A stretch of DNA of 42,395 bases from an uncultured Veillonella sp. (lineage in GTDB: Bacteria; Bacillota; Negativicutes; Veillonellales; Veillonellaceae). Numbering within the stretch: position 1 is the stretch's first letter; each line of letters starts with the position of its first letter. Shown in pieces: positions 34,046-42,369 of the stretch. The notes under the pieces are model-generated. The model did not search any database. It was not told the origin of the DNA and saw nothing but the letters and a program-made list of their open reading frames with translations. Made by a program: the position numbers and the translations under genes. The DNA is taken from NCBI GenBank assembly GCA_902477915.1, contig CABSJA010000014.1, positions 1 through 42,395 on the forward strand, in the 5' to 3' direction.

Positions 34046-34135
34046 ATGACTAACCAAATTAGCCTAGCTACAAAACAATACTTTTATTGGTTCTTTATCC
34101 AACGTACGGGTAAGGAACTATTTGTGGTACGCTAA
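34046..34135 (+). CDS. Leader peptide of the aromatic amino acid operon
   Basis: A 29-codon reading frame with AGGAG nine bases upstream. It contains six consecutive aromatic codons, Tyr-Phe-Tyr-Trp-Phe-Phe (residues 12-17, 34079-34096). This is the hallmark of ribosome-mediated attenuation: low charged tRNA for Phe, Tyr or Trp stalls the ribosome here. The frame lies between a promoter and a terminator, 133 bp before the gene for the first enzyme of aromatic synthesis. The peptide itself probably has no other role. Confidence 0.88.
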   Translation: MTNQISLATKQYFYWFFIQRTGKELFVVR

Positions 34136-34186
34136 TTAAGATTGAGTCATTATTAGTTGCTTAGAATAGTAAAAGGGCTACCCGTA
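34105..34186 (+). promoter_or_regulatory. Antiterminator segments of the aro attenuator
   Basis: TACGGGTA occurs at 34105-34112, within the leader peptide frame just after the aromatic codons, and again at 34193-34200 in the 3' arm of the terminator. The first copy can pair with TACCCGTA (34179-34186), the 5' arm of the terminator, and so prevent it from forming. A ribosome stalled at the Tyr/Trp codons leaves 34105-34112 free; one reaching the stop codon at 34133 covers or disrupts it. Confidence 0.75.
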
Positions 34187-34210
34187 TTAAACTACGGGTA
34201 GCCCTTTTTT
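34171..34210 (+). terminator. Attenuator terminator upstream of aroF
   Basis: A 12-bp GC-rich perfect stem (GGGCTACCCGTA at 34175-34186, TACGGGTAGCCC at 34193-34204) with loop TTAAAC is followed by six Ts. It lies between the leader peptide and the DAHP synthase gene. Confidence 0.92.
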
Positions 34211-34268
34211 GTTTGCTATCCCGTATGGTGAGCCCTACTATTCACTGTAGTTATAAGGAGGAATTATC

Positions 34269-35282
34269 ATGATTATTACATTGAAACAAAACGCAGCAGA
34301 AACAGAGGTATCTCGTTTACGCAGTGAATTAGAGGAAAAAGGCTTCATTATCCACCCAGTAGAAGGTGCTCGTTACAACATCTTAGGTCTTATCGGCGAT
34401 ACTGCATCTCTTGATGCTCGTCAAATCGAATCTCTTGATTTCGTAGATAAAGTAACTCGCATCCAAGAACCATACAAAAAAGCAAACCGTAAATTCCATC
34501 CAGATGATTCTGTAATCAACGTAGGTGGTGCATTGATCGGTGGCGGTCACTTCGCAGTAATGGCAGGTCCTTGCTCCGTAGAAACACCTGAACAAGTATT
34601 AGAAACAGCAAAAGCTTGTAAAGCAGCAGGTGCTACAATTCTTCGTGGTGGTGCTTTCAAACCTCGTACTTCTCCATACTCCTTCCAAGGCATGGGTCCT
34701 GAAGGTTTGGAATTATTAGAACTTGCTAAAAAAGAAACAGGTCTACCTATCGTTTCCGAAGTTATGGATATCTCCCAATTACAATACTTCGATAATGTAG
34801 ATATGCTTCAAATCGGCGCTCGTAACATGCAAAACTTCACACTTTTAAAAGAAGTAGGTAAATTAAACAAACCAGTTCTTTTAAAACGCGGTTTATCTGC
34901 TACATACGAAGAATGGTTGATGGCTGCTGAATACATCATGTCCGAAGGCAATGAACAAGTTGTATTATGCGAACGTGGTATCCGCACATTCGAAACTAAA
35001 ACTCGTAATACATTAGACGTGACAGCAATTCCTATGATGCACGAATTATCTCACTTGCCAATCATCATGGACCCTAGCCACGCTGCAGGTATGAGCCGCA
35101 TGGTTCGTCCACTTTCCCTTGCATCCATAGGCGGCGGTGCAGACGGCCTTATGATCGAAGTTCACAATGATCCATCCAAAGCATTGTGTGACGGCCCTCA
35201 AGCATTACGTCCAGACCAATTCACTAGCCTTATGAAAGAAATTATCGCATTGCGCCAAGCATTGGTAGAATGCACTAAATAA
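34269..35282 (+). CDS. aroF: 3-deoxy-7-phosphoheptulonate (DAHP) synthase, type I-beta
   Basis: A 337-residue protein. Residues 1-70 form the ferredoxin-like regulatory domain found in Bacillus/Thermotoga-type DAHP synthases; the rest is the barrel with AGPCSVE, GGAFKPRTSPYSFQG, IGARNMQNF, LLKRG and DPSHAAG. It joins phosphoenolpyruvate and erythrose 4-phosphate, the first step to chorismate. No chorismate mutase domain is fused, unlike in some relatives. AAGGAGG precedes the ATG. Expression is placed under the aromatic attenuator; the regulatory domain suggests feedback by Phe or Tyr. Confidence 0.94.
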   Translation: MIITLKQNAAETEVSRLRSELEEKGFIIHPVEGARYNILGLIGDTASLDARQIESLDFVDKVTRIQEPYKKANRKFHPDDSVINVGGALIGGGHFAVMAGPCSVETPEQVLETAKACKAAGATILRGGAFKPRTSPYSFQGMGPEGLELLELAKKETGLPIVSEVMDISQLQYFDNVDMLQIGARNMQNFTLLKEVGKLNKPVLLKRGLSATYEEWLMAAEYIMSEGNEQVVLCERGIRTFETKTRNTLDVTAIPMMHELSHLPIIMDPSHAAGMSRMVRPLSLASIGGGADGLMIEVHNDPSKALCDGPQALRPDQFTSLMKEIIALRQALVECTK

Positions 35283-35298
35283 TCTTAAATAGCACACA

Positions 35299-35336
35299 AA
35301 TAAGCTAGTATCCGTTATAATAGGTACTAGCTTATT
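35299..35336 (+). promoter_or_regulatory. Intercistronic hairpin aroF-aroB
   Basis: A 12-bp perfect stem (AATAAGCTAGTA at 35299-35310, TACTAGCTTATT at 35325-35336) with a 14-nt loop is followed by only CTTTT. It may be a weak terminator or a stability/processing element. Confidence 0.55.
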
Positions 35337-35356
35337 CTTTTATGAAAGGAACTGTT

Positions 35357-36409
35357 ATGACTCGCATTCATATTAACGCGTCCACACCGTATGACGTTGT
35401 CATCGAGGAAGGCGCTTTACAACGCATCACCGATTATATTAAACCGTTAAAACCAAATTGCCGTGTTATCATCGTCAGCGACAGCAATGTGGCACCGCAC
35501 TATTTGGACTCTGTGAAAGCTAATATGGAACGTGCTGGTTATACTGTTTGTGATTATGTGTTCCCTGCAGGTGAAAACTCCAAAAACGCTCATCAACTCA
35601 TCGATTTAATAGAGTACATGGCAGCCCAATCGTTAACGCGTAAAGATCTTCTCATCGCCCTTGGCGGTGGTGTTGTAGGCGATATGGCTGGCTTTGCAGC
35701 AGCTACATACTTGCGTGGTATAGATTATGTACAGGTTCCTACCTCCCTATTAGCCGCAGTAGACTCCTCTGTAGGCGGTAAAACAGCAGTCAATCTCGAA
35801 GCGGGTAAAAACTTGTGGGGTGCTTTCAAACAACCTATCCTAGTCCTCTGTGATCCTACAACACTTAACACTTTGCCAGACATGGAGTGGAAAAATGGAT
35901 GCGGAGAAATTATTAAATATGGTTTCCTCGATGTACCAGGGTTATTAACCCAACTCGAGCATAAGCCATTAATAAAGCATCGTGATAGCGTTAGTACAGT
36001 TATCGCTCGTTGTGTTCAAGCAAAGGCGGATATCGTAGAGCAAGACGAACGTGAATCTGGTGTTCGTGCCCTCTTAAACCTCGGTCATACCTTTGGTCAT
36101 GGTATTGAAAAAGCGAGCCACTTTGAAGTCCACCATGGCTACGCCGTTGCCATTGGCATGGTCCTTATGGCACAAGGTGCAGTCAAACATGGAGAATTAG
36201 ATGCAGAGGCGTTAGACAAATTAAAGGTCCTCATCGAAGCACACGATTTGCCAACCACTACGACCATACCAAAAGAAGAAATCCTAGCAGCTGCTAAACA
36301 TGATAAAAAAAGCGAAGGTGCTACTATAAAAATCGTTATCCCTACTAATTATGGTCATAGCGAACTCAAGGTTGTCACCCACGAGGAGTTAGCAACCTAT
36401 CTTGATTAA
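35357..36409 (+). CDS. aroB: 3-dehydroquinate synthase
   Basis: A 350-residue NAD- and metal-dependent cyclase converting DAHP to 3-dehydroquinate. Motifs include GENSKN, DLLIALGGGVVGDMAGFAAATYLRGI, QVPTSLLAAVDSSVGGKTAVN and the metal-binding LNLGHTFGHGIE with H near residue 265 in VHHGYAVAIGM. The ATG at 35357 follows AAAGGA; an in-frame ATG at 35342 overlaps that site and is unlikely. Confidence 0.95.
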   Translation: MTRIHINASTPYDVVIEEGALQRITDYIKPLKPNCRVIIVSDSNVAPHYLDSVKANMERAGYTVCDYVFPAGENSKNAHQLIDLIEYMAAQSLTRKDLLIALGGGVVGDMAGFAAATYLRGIDYVQVPTSLLAAVDSSVGGKTAVNLEAGKNLWGAFKQPILVLCDPTTLNTLPDMEWKNGCGEIIKYGFLDVPGLLTQLEHKPLIKHRDSVSTVIARCVQAKADIVEQDERESGVRALLNLGHTFGHGIEKASHFEVHHGYAVAIGMVLMAQGAVKHGELDAEALDKLKVLIEAHDLPTTTTIPKEEILAAAKHDKKSEGATIKIVIPTNYGHSELKVVTHEELATYLD

Positions 36410-36439
36410 GATAACTTATCTATTACGATTAAGTTATCT
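36409..36439 (+). promoter_or_regulatory. Intercistronic hairpin aroB-aroA
   Basis: A 10-bp perfect stem (AGATAACTTA at 36409-36418, TAAGTTATCT at 36430-36439) begins at the aroB stop codon. It has no T-run, so it is not a terminator. Confidence 0.5.
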
Positions 36440-36515
36440 AAGGTTTCTAGCACTTACAACCTGCATAATTGTTATTTGTAATATAAGGTTTACCTAATAT
36501 TTAAAGGAGATTTAT

Positions 36516-37784
36516 ATGCATTCCGTAACGAACGCCATTCCTACAGGAACGATTGCGTCCATCCCAGCAAAGGCACATGCACACCGCGCATTAATTTGTG
36601 CAGCCCTTGCTACCTCTCCATCTACTATATTATTGAGTCGTACCTCTAAGGATATCGATGCTACGATGGACTCATTGCGAGGCTTAGGTGCTCACGTTGT
36701 GTATGAAAACAAAGTTGTTACCGTTACTCCTGGCCCCGCTCCTGCAAAGGGCAATGTAGTACCTCACGAATCAGGCACTACATTACGTCTCTTATTACCT
36801 GTAGCAGCATCCATCTGTAATGATGTAGATGTAGATGCTAAAGGTCGTTTACCAGATCGCCCTCTCGAACCCATGCTAGGCGAAATGAAAGCGCACGGCG
36901 TAACATTCTCCCAAGATAAACCACCATTTACTATGACAGGTCGTCTTCAAGGGGGCAATTTCTCCATGGTAGGCGATGTAAGTAGTCAATTCTTCTCTGG
37001 TTTATTGTTGGCAGCCCCTCAAATTGGCTTATCTACTATTACGTCTACGACACCGCTTCAATCTAGCGATTATGTAACATTAACTACTGAAACAATGCGA
37101 GATTTTGGTGTCGAAGTAGAACACACTTTACCAGACACAAACATCAATGAGGCTTTCACAGTACCATTTGGTGCGTCCTTCATAGGTCGTGATAATTACC
37201 AAATCGAAGGCGATTGGTCTAATGCAGCAATCTGGATGGTAGCCGCTGGTATGACGGGCAAACCAATTACTATTACTGGTATGAACAAGAATTCTGTACA
37301 AGCAGACCGCCGCATCATGCAAGTTATGATTGATGCTGGTTGTGATGTGGTATGGGATGGTATGAATGTAACAGTTACAGGCCGAGCGTCGAAACCAATT
37401 CATGTAGATCTAGAGCAAATGCCTGATATGTTGCCTGTTATGGCAGCCCTGGCTTGCTCTATTTCTGGTGAAAGCTCCTTTGTTAAGGGTGCTCGCCTAC
37501 GTTTGAAAGAATCTGATCGCCTTGTAGCTGTTGCCAATCTCGTAAGAGATCTAGGCGGTACCGTTCGCGAAGAAGGCGATGACCTATACATCATCGGTAG
37601 TGGTATACTTAAAGGTGGACAAGGTGATTGTGTAAATGACCATCGCCTCGTTATGGCTGGCACATTGATGGCTCTCATCAGTGAAAATCCTGTTACATTA
37701 AAAGATAGCGAAGCTATCACAAAATCTTATCCAGACTTCTTTGAGGACTGGAACTTACTGGGCGGTAATGCACAACCAATTTAG
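36516..37784 (+). CDS. aroA: 5-enolpyruvylshikimate-3-phosphate (EPSP) synthase
   Basis: A 422-residue protein of the two-domain EPSP synthase fold. Visible motifs are IPAKAHAHRALICAALA, ESGTTLRLLLPVAA, VSSQFFSGLLLAAP and KGARLRLKESDRLVAVANLV; the C-terminal KSYPDFFEDW is typical. It joins shikimate 3-phosphate and PEP. The first lysine motif reads AKAHAHR rather than SKSISHR; glyphosate-binding class cannot be judged reliably. AAAGGAG precedes the ATG. Confidence 0.93.
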   Translation: MHSVTNAIPTGTIASIPAKAHAHRALICAALATSPSTILLSRTSKDIDATMDSLRGLGAHVVYENKVVTVTPGPAPAKGNVVPHESGTTLRLLLPVAASICNDVDVDAKGRLPDRPLEPMLGEMKAHGVTFSQDKPPFTMTGRLQGGNFSMVGDVSSQFFSGLLLAAPQIGLSTITSTTPLQSSDYVTLTTETMRDFGVEVEHTLPDTNINEAFTVPFGASFIGRDNYQIEGDWSNAAIWMVAAGMTGKPITITGMNKNSVQADRRIMQVMIDAGCDVVWDGMNVTVTGRASKPIHVDLEQMPDMLPVMAALACSISGESSFVKGARLRLKESDRLVAVANLVRDLGGTVREEGDDLYIIGSGILKGGQGDCVNDHRLVMAGTLMALISENPVTLKDSEAITKSYPDFFEDWNLLGGNAQPI

Positions 37785-37838
37785 ATTTCTAATCGTATTT
37801 GGTGAAATCTAATAGATAATAGAAATAGTACGTACTAT
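37782..37838 (+). promoter_or_regulatory. Intercistronic dyads aroA-aroC
   Basis: TAGATTTC (37782-37789) starts at the aroA stop codon and pairs with GAAATCTA (37804-37811). A 14-bp perfect palindrome ATAGTACGTACTAT lies at 37825-37838, shortly before the aroC ribosome binding site. Confidence 0.45.
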
Positions 37839-37856
37839 ATAGTAGGAGTTAATATA

Positions 37857-38951
37857 ATGGCATCTAATTTCGGTAAAACCATACAGGTATCTACCTTCGG
37901 CGCCTCTCATGGGTACGCCATCGGTGGTATTGTAGAGGGTCTACCTTGTGGACATACCATCGATATCGATGAATTAAAAGCCTTTTTAAAGCGCCGTGCG
38001 CCAGGGCAAAATCAATTAACAACACAACGTAAGGAAGCCGATGTACCTGAGTTTTTAGCAGGTATCGTAGACGGTATGCTCAGCGGTTCTCCATTGGCAT
38101 TTATGATCCGCAACACATCACAGCATTCTAGCGATTACAATAACTTGCGCGACATCCCTCGCCCATCTCATGCGGACTTCACGGCGCGCATGCGCTACGG
38201 TGACAAGGTAGATATGCGCGGAGGCGGTCATTTCTCAGCTCGCCTTACAGCACCTCTTTGCGTAGCTGGTGGCATTGCCCTTCAACTATTACGCGAAAAA
38301 GGCATCGAAATCCATGGTCATTTAAAACAAGTGGGAACGATCCAAGATGCTCCTATCGATATGGTTCATCCAGATATGAAAGCATTAGCTAATATCACTA
38401 CAGAGCCGATTGCTATGGTTGATCCAGAAAAACGTACTGAAGTAGAAAACTTGGTCATGAAGCTCAAAAAAGATGGTGATTCTACCGGTGGTATCGTTGA
38501 AGTCGTTGCTACTGGCCTACCAATCGGCCTTGGCAATCCGAACTTTGACGGCATCGAAAACCGACTAGCTCGCGTTATCTTTGGTGTACCTGCTATTAAG
38601 GGCGTATCCTTCGGCGGTGGTTTCGACATGTGTGCTAAGCTTGGTTCCGAAGTAAATGATGCTTTCACCATGAACGGTGACAAGATTACAACATCTACCA
38701 ATAATAGCGGTGGTATCCAAGGTGGTATTACCAATGGTTTACCGCTCGTTATGCAAGTGGGCATCAAGCCAACACCATCTATTTATAAAGAACAACATTC
38801 TGTATCACTTTCACAAAAAGAGGACACATTGCTCACTATTCAAGGTCGTCATGACCCATGTGTAGCGCTTCGTGCAGTACCTGTTATCGAAGCTGTAACA
38901 GCCCTCGTTATTCTTGATTTCTTAGGAGATATTGACCATGAACTTAGATGA
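37857..38951 (+). CDS. aroC: Chorismate synthase
   Basis: A 364-residue FMN-dependent enzyme forming chorismate from EPSP. Family signatures are seen: FGASHGYAIGGIVEGLPCG near the start, RPSHADFTARMRYGDKVDMRGGGHFSARLTA, and the C-terminal GRHDPCVALRAVPVIEAVTALVILDF. TAGGAG precedes the ATG. Its 3' end overlaps pheA by 14 bp. Confidence 0.95.
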   Translation: MASNFGKTIQVSTFGASHGYAIGGIVEGLPCGHTIDIDELKAFLKRRAPGQNQLTTQRKEADVPEFLAGIVDGMLSGSPLAFMIRNTSQHSSDYNNLRDIPRPSHADFTARMRYGDKVDMRGGGHFSARLTAPLCVAGGIALQLLREKGIEIHGHLKQVGTIQDAPIDMVHPDMKALANITTEPIAMVDPEKRTEVENLVMKLKKDGDSTGGIVEVVATGLPIGLGNPNFDGIENRLARVIFGVPAIKGVSFGGGFDMCAKLGSEVNDAFTMNGDKITTSTNNSGGIQGGITNGLPLVMQVGIKPTPSIYKEQHSVSLSQKEDTLLTIQGRHDPCVALRAVPVIEAVTALVILDFLGDIDHELR

Positions 38952-40077
38952 AGTACGCGTTAAAATTAACGACATAAACGATCAGATGCTCGAATTATTC
39001 AAAGAGCGCATGGAACTCTCCAAAGACGTAGCAGCGGCAAAGAAAGAAATGAATAAGGCCATTTACGATGCTAAACGGGAGCGCGACATTCTCGATAAGG
39101 TAACGAGAGATGCAGGTACTGACCTCGATCTATATGCACGCCGTTTCTTCGAAGCATTATTTAGCTTGAGCCGTACCTATCAGTCAGAACAATTATTCCA
39201 AGATAATGAGTTCACTGTAAAAATGAAAAAAGCCATTGAGCAATCCCCTACCTTGCCTCCTCAACGAGGCAGCGTAGCTTGTGCTGGCGTATTCGGTAGC
39301 AATGCACAAGTGGCATGTGATAAATTATTACCACTTAGCCAAATTCACTACGTAACAGGATTCCGCGCCGTATTCGATGCCGTTGAGTCTGGTGAATGTC
39401 AATTTGGTGTATTGCCTATCGAAAATAGCTCTAATGGTTCTGTAAAAGAAGTATATGACCTTCTAGAAGATCGTAAATGCTATATCGTGCGCGGTACACG
39501 CCTATGGATTTCTCACGACCTACTCGTGAAAAAAGGCACAAAACTAGAAGATATTCATACTATCATCTCTCACCCACAAGCATTAGGCCAATGTAGTCAC
39601 TTCCTAGAAAAACTAGAAGGTGTAGAATTACGCTCCTTTGATAACACAGCGCGTGCTGCACAACTAGTAGCGGCTAGTGATGATCCAGGTGTAGCCGCTA
39701 TCGCAGCACCTCAATGTGCAGACTTGTACAACTTGTCTCCATTAATGCGCAACATCCAAAACAGCGATAACAACTATACACGCTTTATCTGCATTAGCAA
39801 AGACTTCCATGTGTATCCAGGGGCTAATAAAATCTCTGTAGTAACCACAGCAAGTCACGCTCCAGGTGGTCTTGGCACATTGCTTACCAAATTCGCTAAC
39901 ATCGGTGTCAACCTTACAAAACTCGAGTCTCGCCCTATCGTAGGCCATAACTTTGAGTTCTTGTTCTACCTTGATTTAGAAGCATCATTAGCGGATCCAA
40001 AGGTGTTGTCCGTTCTAGCAGAGCTTCATACATCCCAAGATAAGTTCCGCTTGCTCGGTAATTATCCAGAAAACTAA
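38938..40077 (+). CDS. pheA: Bifunctional chorismate mutase/prephenate dehydratase (P-protein)
   Basis: A 379-residue fusion. Residues 1-90 are an AroQ-type chorismate mutase (VRVKINDINDQMLELFKERMELSKDVAAAKKE), about 105-280 the prephenate dehydratase (SVACAGVFGSNAQVACDKL, GVLPIENSSNGSVKEVYDLL, NNYTRFICISKD) and about 290-375 an ACT domain with the GALGTLL-like APGGLGTLLTKFANIGVNLTKLESRP, likely the phenylalanine sensor. It commits chorismate to phenylalanine. ATG 38938 has AGGAG nine bases upstream and overlaps aroC. Confidence 0.94.
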   Translation: MNLDEVRVKINDINDQMLELFKERMELSKDVAAAKKEMNKAIYDAKRERDILDKVTRDAGTDLDLYARRFFEALFSLSRTYQSEQLFQDNEFTVKMKKAIEQSPTLPPQRGSVACAGVFGSNAQVACDKLLPLSQIHYVTGFRAVFDAVESGECQFGVLPIENSSNGSVKEVYDLLEDRKCYIVRGTRLWISHDLLVKKGTKLEDIHTIISHPQALGQCSHFLEKLEGVELRSFDNTARAAQLVAASDDPGVAAIAAPQCADLYNLSPLMRNIQNSDNNYTRFICISKDFHVYPGANKISVVTTASHAPGGLGTLLTKFANIGVNLTKLESRPIVGHNFEFLFYLDLEASLADPKVLSVLAELHTSQDKFRLLGNYPEN

Positions 40078-40078
40078 T

Positions 40079-40174
40079 ATATTCATCCGTACTAGTGCCT
40101 ATAAGGGCATATATAGTACAATGAATATAGTTATAAAATTCCAATGGCTAATAGGTACCAGCCTATTAGCCATT
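40079..40174 (+). promoter_or_regulatory. Two large hairpins between pheA and aroEK
   Basis: The first (40079-40128) nests ATATTCAT/ATGAATAT, GTACTA/TAGTAC and TGCC/GGCA. The second (40143-40174) is a 13-bp perfect stem, AATGGCTAATAGG with CCTATTAGCCATT, and a 6-nt loop. Neither has a T-run, and the aroEK ribosome binding site (AGGAGG, 40191-40196) is outside both. Confidence 0.6.
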
Positions 40175-40200
40175 CTATGTATATTGACCTAGGAGGTCCT

Positions 40201-41436
40201 ATGAAATTTGGTTTACTTGGCCGTACGTTGGGCCATAGCTTCTCCCCTCGCATTCATAGTGCGTTAGGGAATACAAATTATGAATTATTTGAGCGCGAAC
40301 CAAGCCAATTACAAGAGTTCTTTGCTGATCCAGAATTACAAGGCATTAACATTACAATTCCTTACAAGGTAAATGCCCTTGAAGCTTGTGATGTGGTTGA
40401 CCCTCGTGCAGAACGCATCGGCTGTGTAAATACAATGGTTCGCAAGGATGGCAAATGGTATGGCTATAATACAGACTATGATGGTTTCGTGTTTACCTTA
40501 CAACATGCAGGCATCGATGTATCTGGCAAGGAATGTATCATTCTTGGCGATGGCGCTTCCTCTGCTACTGTTCACGTAGCTCTCGAAGACTTAGGGGCTA
40601 AGAACATCGTTCACCTATCTCGTAAAACTGCACCATTCTATGGTGATGCGCCTAATTACTACGAAACCGCACAGATTATTATTAACTGCACACCTATCGG
40701 TATGTATCCACATAATCCGGCTAACCTTATCGATATTACGCAGTTCTCTAAATTGGAAGGCGTTGTAGATCTCATCTATAATCCACGCCGTACGATTTTG
40801 TTGTTACAAGCAGAAATGATGGAAATTCCTCATTGTGATGGCTTGCCATTCCTTGTAGCTCAAGGCGTTGAGGCGTCTAACCATTTCCAAGGTGAAAGCT
40901 TTGGTACAAAGGAAATCGAGCAAATCTTGCGCGATATGCGCCGTGAAAAAGAAAATATTATCCTCGTTGGTATGCCTGGTGTAGGAAAAACAACAGTAGG
41001 CAAAGCCCTTGCTGAAAAAATGGGCCGCACTTGCGTTGATATTGATCAAGAACTAGAAAAAGAAATTGGTGATATTTCCACTTATATTACAGAACAAGGG
41101 GAACTAGCCTTCCGCGAAAAAGAAGCGGAAATGATTGCAAAATTCGGTACCCAAACAGGTCTTATTATCTCCACTGGCGGCGGCTGTGTAACAGTGCCTA
41201 AAAACTTCGCACATCTACGCCAAAACGGTCGCATCTACCAATTAACGCAACCGGTAGAAAACCTATCTACCGCTGGTCGTGTTCTCTCTAGTGGTGGCAT
41301 CGAACGATTACGCGAACTAGAAGCAACGCGTACACCAATGTATGAAAGCTTCGCTCAATGCATCGTAGAACATAATCGCAATGCACCAGAAACAGTGGCG
41401 GCAATCCTAGAAGACTTCGAAGCAAACCTATTATAA
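40201..41436 (+). CDS. Shikimate dehydrogenase-shikimate kinase fusion
   Basis: A 411-residue bifunctional protein. Residues 1 to about 245 are shikimate dehydrogenase: GHSFSPRIHS (S13, S15 for shikimate), NITIPYK (catalytic K56), NTDYDG (D92) and the NADP-binding LGDGASSATVHVAL. Residues from about 252 are a shikimate kinase with P-loop GMPGVGKT (257-264), DIDQELEKEIG and ISTGGGCVT. It thus performs two consecutive steps, dehydroshikimate to shikimate 3-phosphate. AGGAGG lies just before the ATG at 40201; an earlier in-frame ATG at 40144 falls in a hairpin. It ends the aro operon. Confidence 0.93.
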   Translation: MKFGLLGRTLGHSFSPRIHSALGNTNYELFEREPSQLQEFFADPELQGINITIPYKVNALEACDVVDPRAERIGCVNTMVRKDGKWYGYNTDYDGFVFTLQHAGIDVSGKECIILGDGASSATVHVALEDLGAKNIVHLSRKTAPFYGDAPNYYETAQIIINCTPIGMYPHNPANLIDITQFSKLEGVVDLIYNPRRTILLLQAEMMEIPHCDGLPFLVAQGVEASNHFQGESFGTKEIEQILRDMRREKENIILVGMPGVGKTTVGKALAEKMGRTCVDIDQELEKEIGDISTYITEQGELAFREKEAEMIAKFGTQTGLIISTGGGCVTVPKNFAHLRQNGRIYQLTQPVENLSTAGRVLSSGGIERLRELEATRTPMYESFAQCIVEHNRNAPETVAAILEDFEANLL

Positions 41437-41549
41437 TCGTTTGTATAGCGTATTTATAAAACGCTTCACAAATAAATCAGTAAGAGCATCTATATCTGTA
41501 TTTCTAGATAAAACTAAAATGCATATCATAATACCTATGATATAAACTG

Positions 41550-41588
41550 AAAAGCAGTAGCTATCCTATGGATAACTACTGCTTTTTT
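41550..41588 (+). terminator. Terminator of the aro operon
   Basis: A stem (AAAAGCAGTAG at 41550-41560, CTACTGCTTTT at 41576-41586) with an inner TATCC/GGATA pair is followed by a T-run, 113 bp past the stop codon of the fusion gene. Confidence 0.9.
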
Positions 41589-41628
41589 ATTTCCCCTATG
41601 TATTATATATATTTGTAGAAAACCATAT

Positions 41629-41658
41629 TTGCAATTACAATGTAATTACAAGTAGAAT
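41629..41658 (+). promoter_or_regulatory. Promoter with internal dyad upstream of the antitoxin-like gene
   Basis: TTGCAA (41629-41634) and TAGAAT (41653-41658) are 18 bp apart. The 15-bp dyad AATTACA-A-TGTAATT (41633-41647) fills the spacer, an ideal place for a ribbon-helix-helix repressor to block RNA polymerase. The rest of the gap (41437-41746) holds only the aro terminator. Confidence 0.5.
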
Positions 41659-41746
41659 TGATTAACGTAAATACCTTTTAATATAAAATCAACAATATGA
41701 TCAACGAATTACAGTCACAAGCCAAAAGAATACTAGGAGAGATACT

Positions 41747-42355
41747 ATGAAAACCTTAAACCTACAAGTCCGCATCAACGAAGAGCTAAAACAGGAAGTA
41801 TCTAGCATATTAAAGGCACAGGGCCTATCCTATACATCCATGCTAGACGCACTATTTCGTCAAATTATAAAAGAACGTCGCATTCCTTTCGCTATTGCTT
41901 TACCAACAACTCCTACAGAAAAAACACCAACGCCAAGTACACTCAACAATGACGGCACCTACGAACAACCCCGAACAACATTAAAGGCCTCAGATACAAT
42001 AAATACATACGGAGCATCAACAGAAAACGAGGTAGAAATATCCTTTGATAAAATTGATAAAACAGGCATACTCAATATCCGTATAAACCCTAAAGTTAAG
42101 GCACTCACTACGGCAATTCTAAAAGAAATGGGATTAACCATATCTCAAACCGTCACACTTGTATCTAAACAAATACAATTCACTAACGATATTCCTCAAA
42201 CTATCCATCGTCCAGAATGGATTGATGCTATAAATGATGATTTATGGACTAAAGAAGATTTAAACACAAGAATAGAGATAGGACTTAATCAAGCAAAAAA
42301 GGGAATTGGCGAACCTGCTAAAAAAGTCTTTAATGAGCTCCTTAAAGATTTATAA
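41747..42355 (+). CDS. Tandem RelB/DinJ-type antitoxin-like protein
   Basis: A 202-residue protein containing two RelB/DinJ ribbon-helix-helix domains. The first (residues 1-48) reads LNLQVRINEELKQEVSSILKAQGLSYTSMLDALFRQI; the second (106-151) reads GILNIRINPKVKALTTAILKEMGLTISQTVTLVSKQI. A polar Thr/Pro-rich linker joins them, and the end (about 160-202) resembles the toxin-binding tail of RelB antitoxins (EDLNTRIEIGLNQAKKGIGEPAKKVFNELLKDL). Normal RelB/DinJ proteins have one such domain and are about 90 residues. It probably binds DNA as an intramolecular pair and autoregulates; a partner toxin should lie downstream. Confidence 0.78.
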   Translation: MKTLNLQVRINEELKQEVSSILKAQGLSYTSMLDALFRQIIKERRIPFAIALPTTPTEKTPTPSTLNNDGTYEQPRTTLKASDTINTYGASTENEVEISFDKIDKTGILNIRINPKVKALTTAILKEMGLTISQTVTLVSKQIQFTNDIPQTIHRPEWIDAINDDLWTKEDLNTRIEIGLNQAKKGIGEPAKKVFNELLKDL

Positions 42356-42369
42356 GTATGGAGGTTAAA

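Noticed and set aside
38366..38767. 133-codon open frame antisense to aroC
   Set aside because: It mirrors the codon pattern of the conserved chorismate synthase gene, with no start signal of its own.
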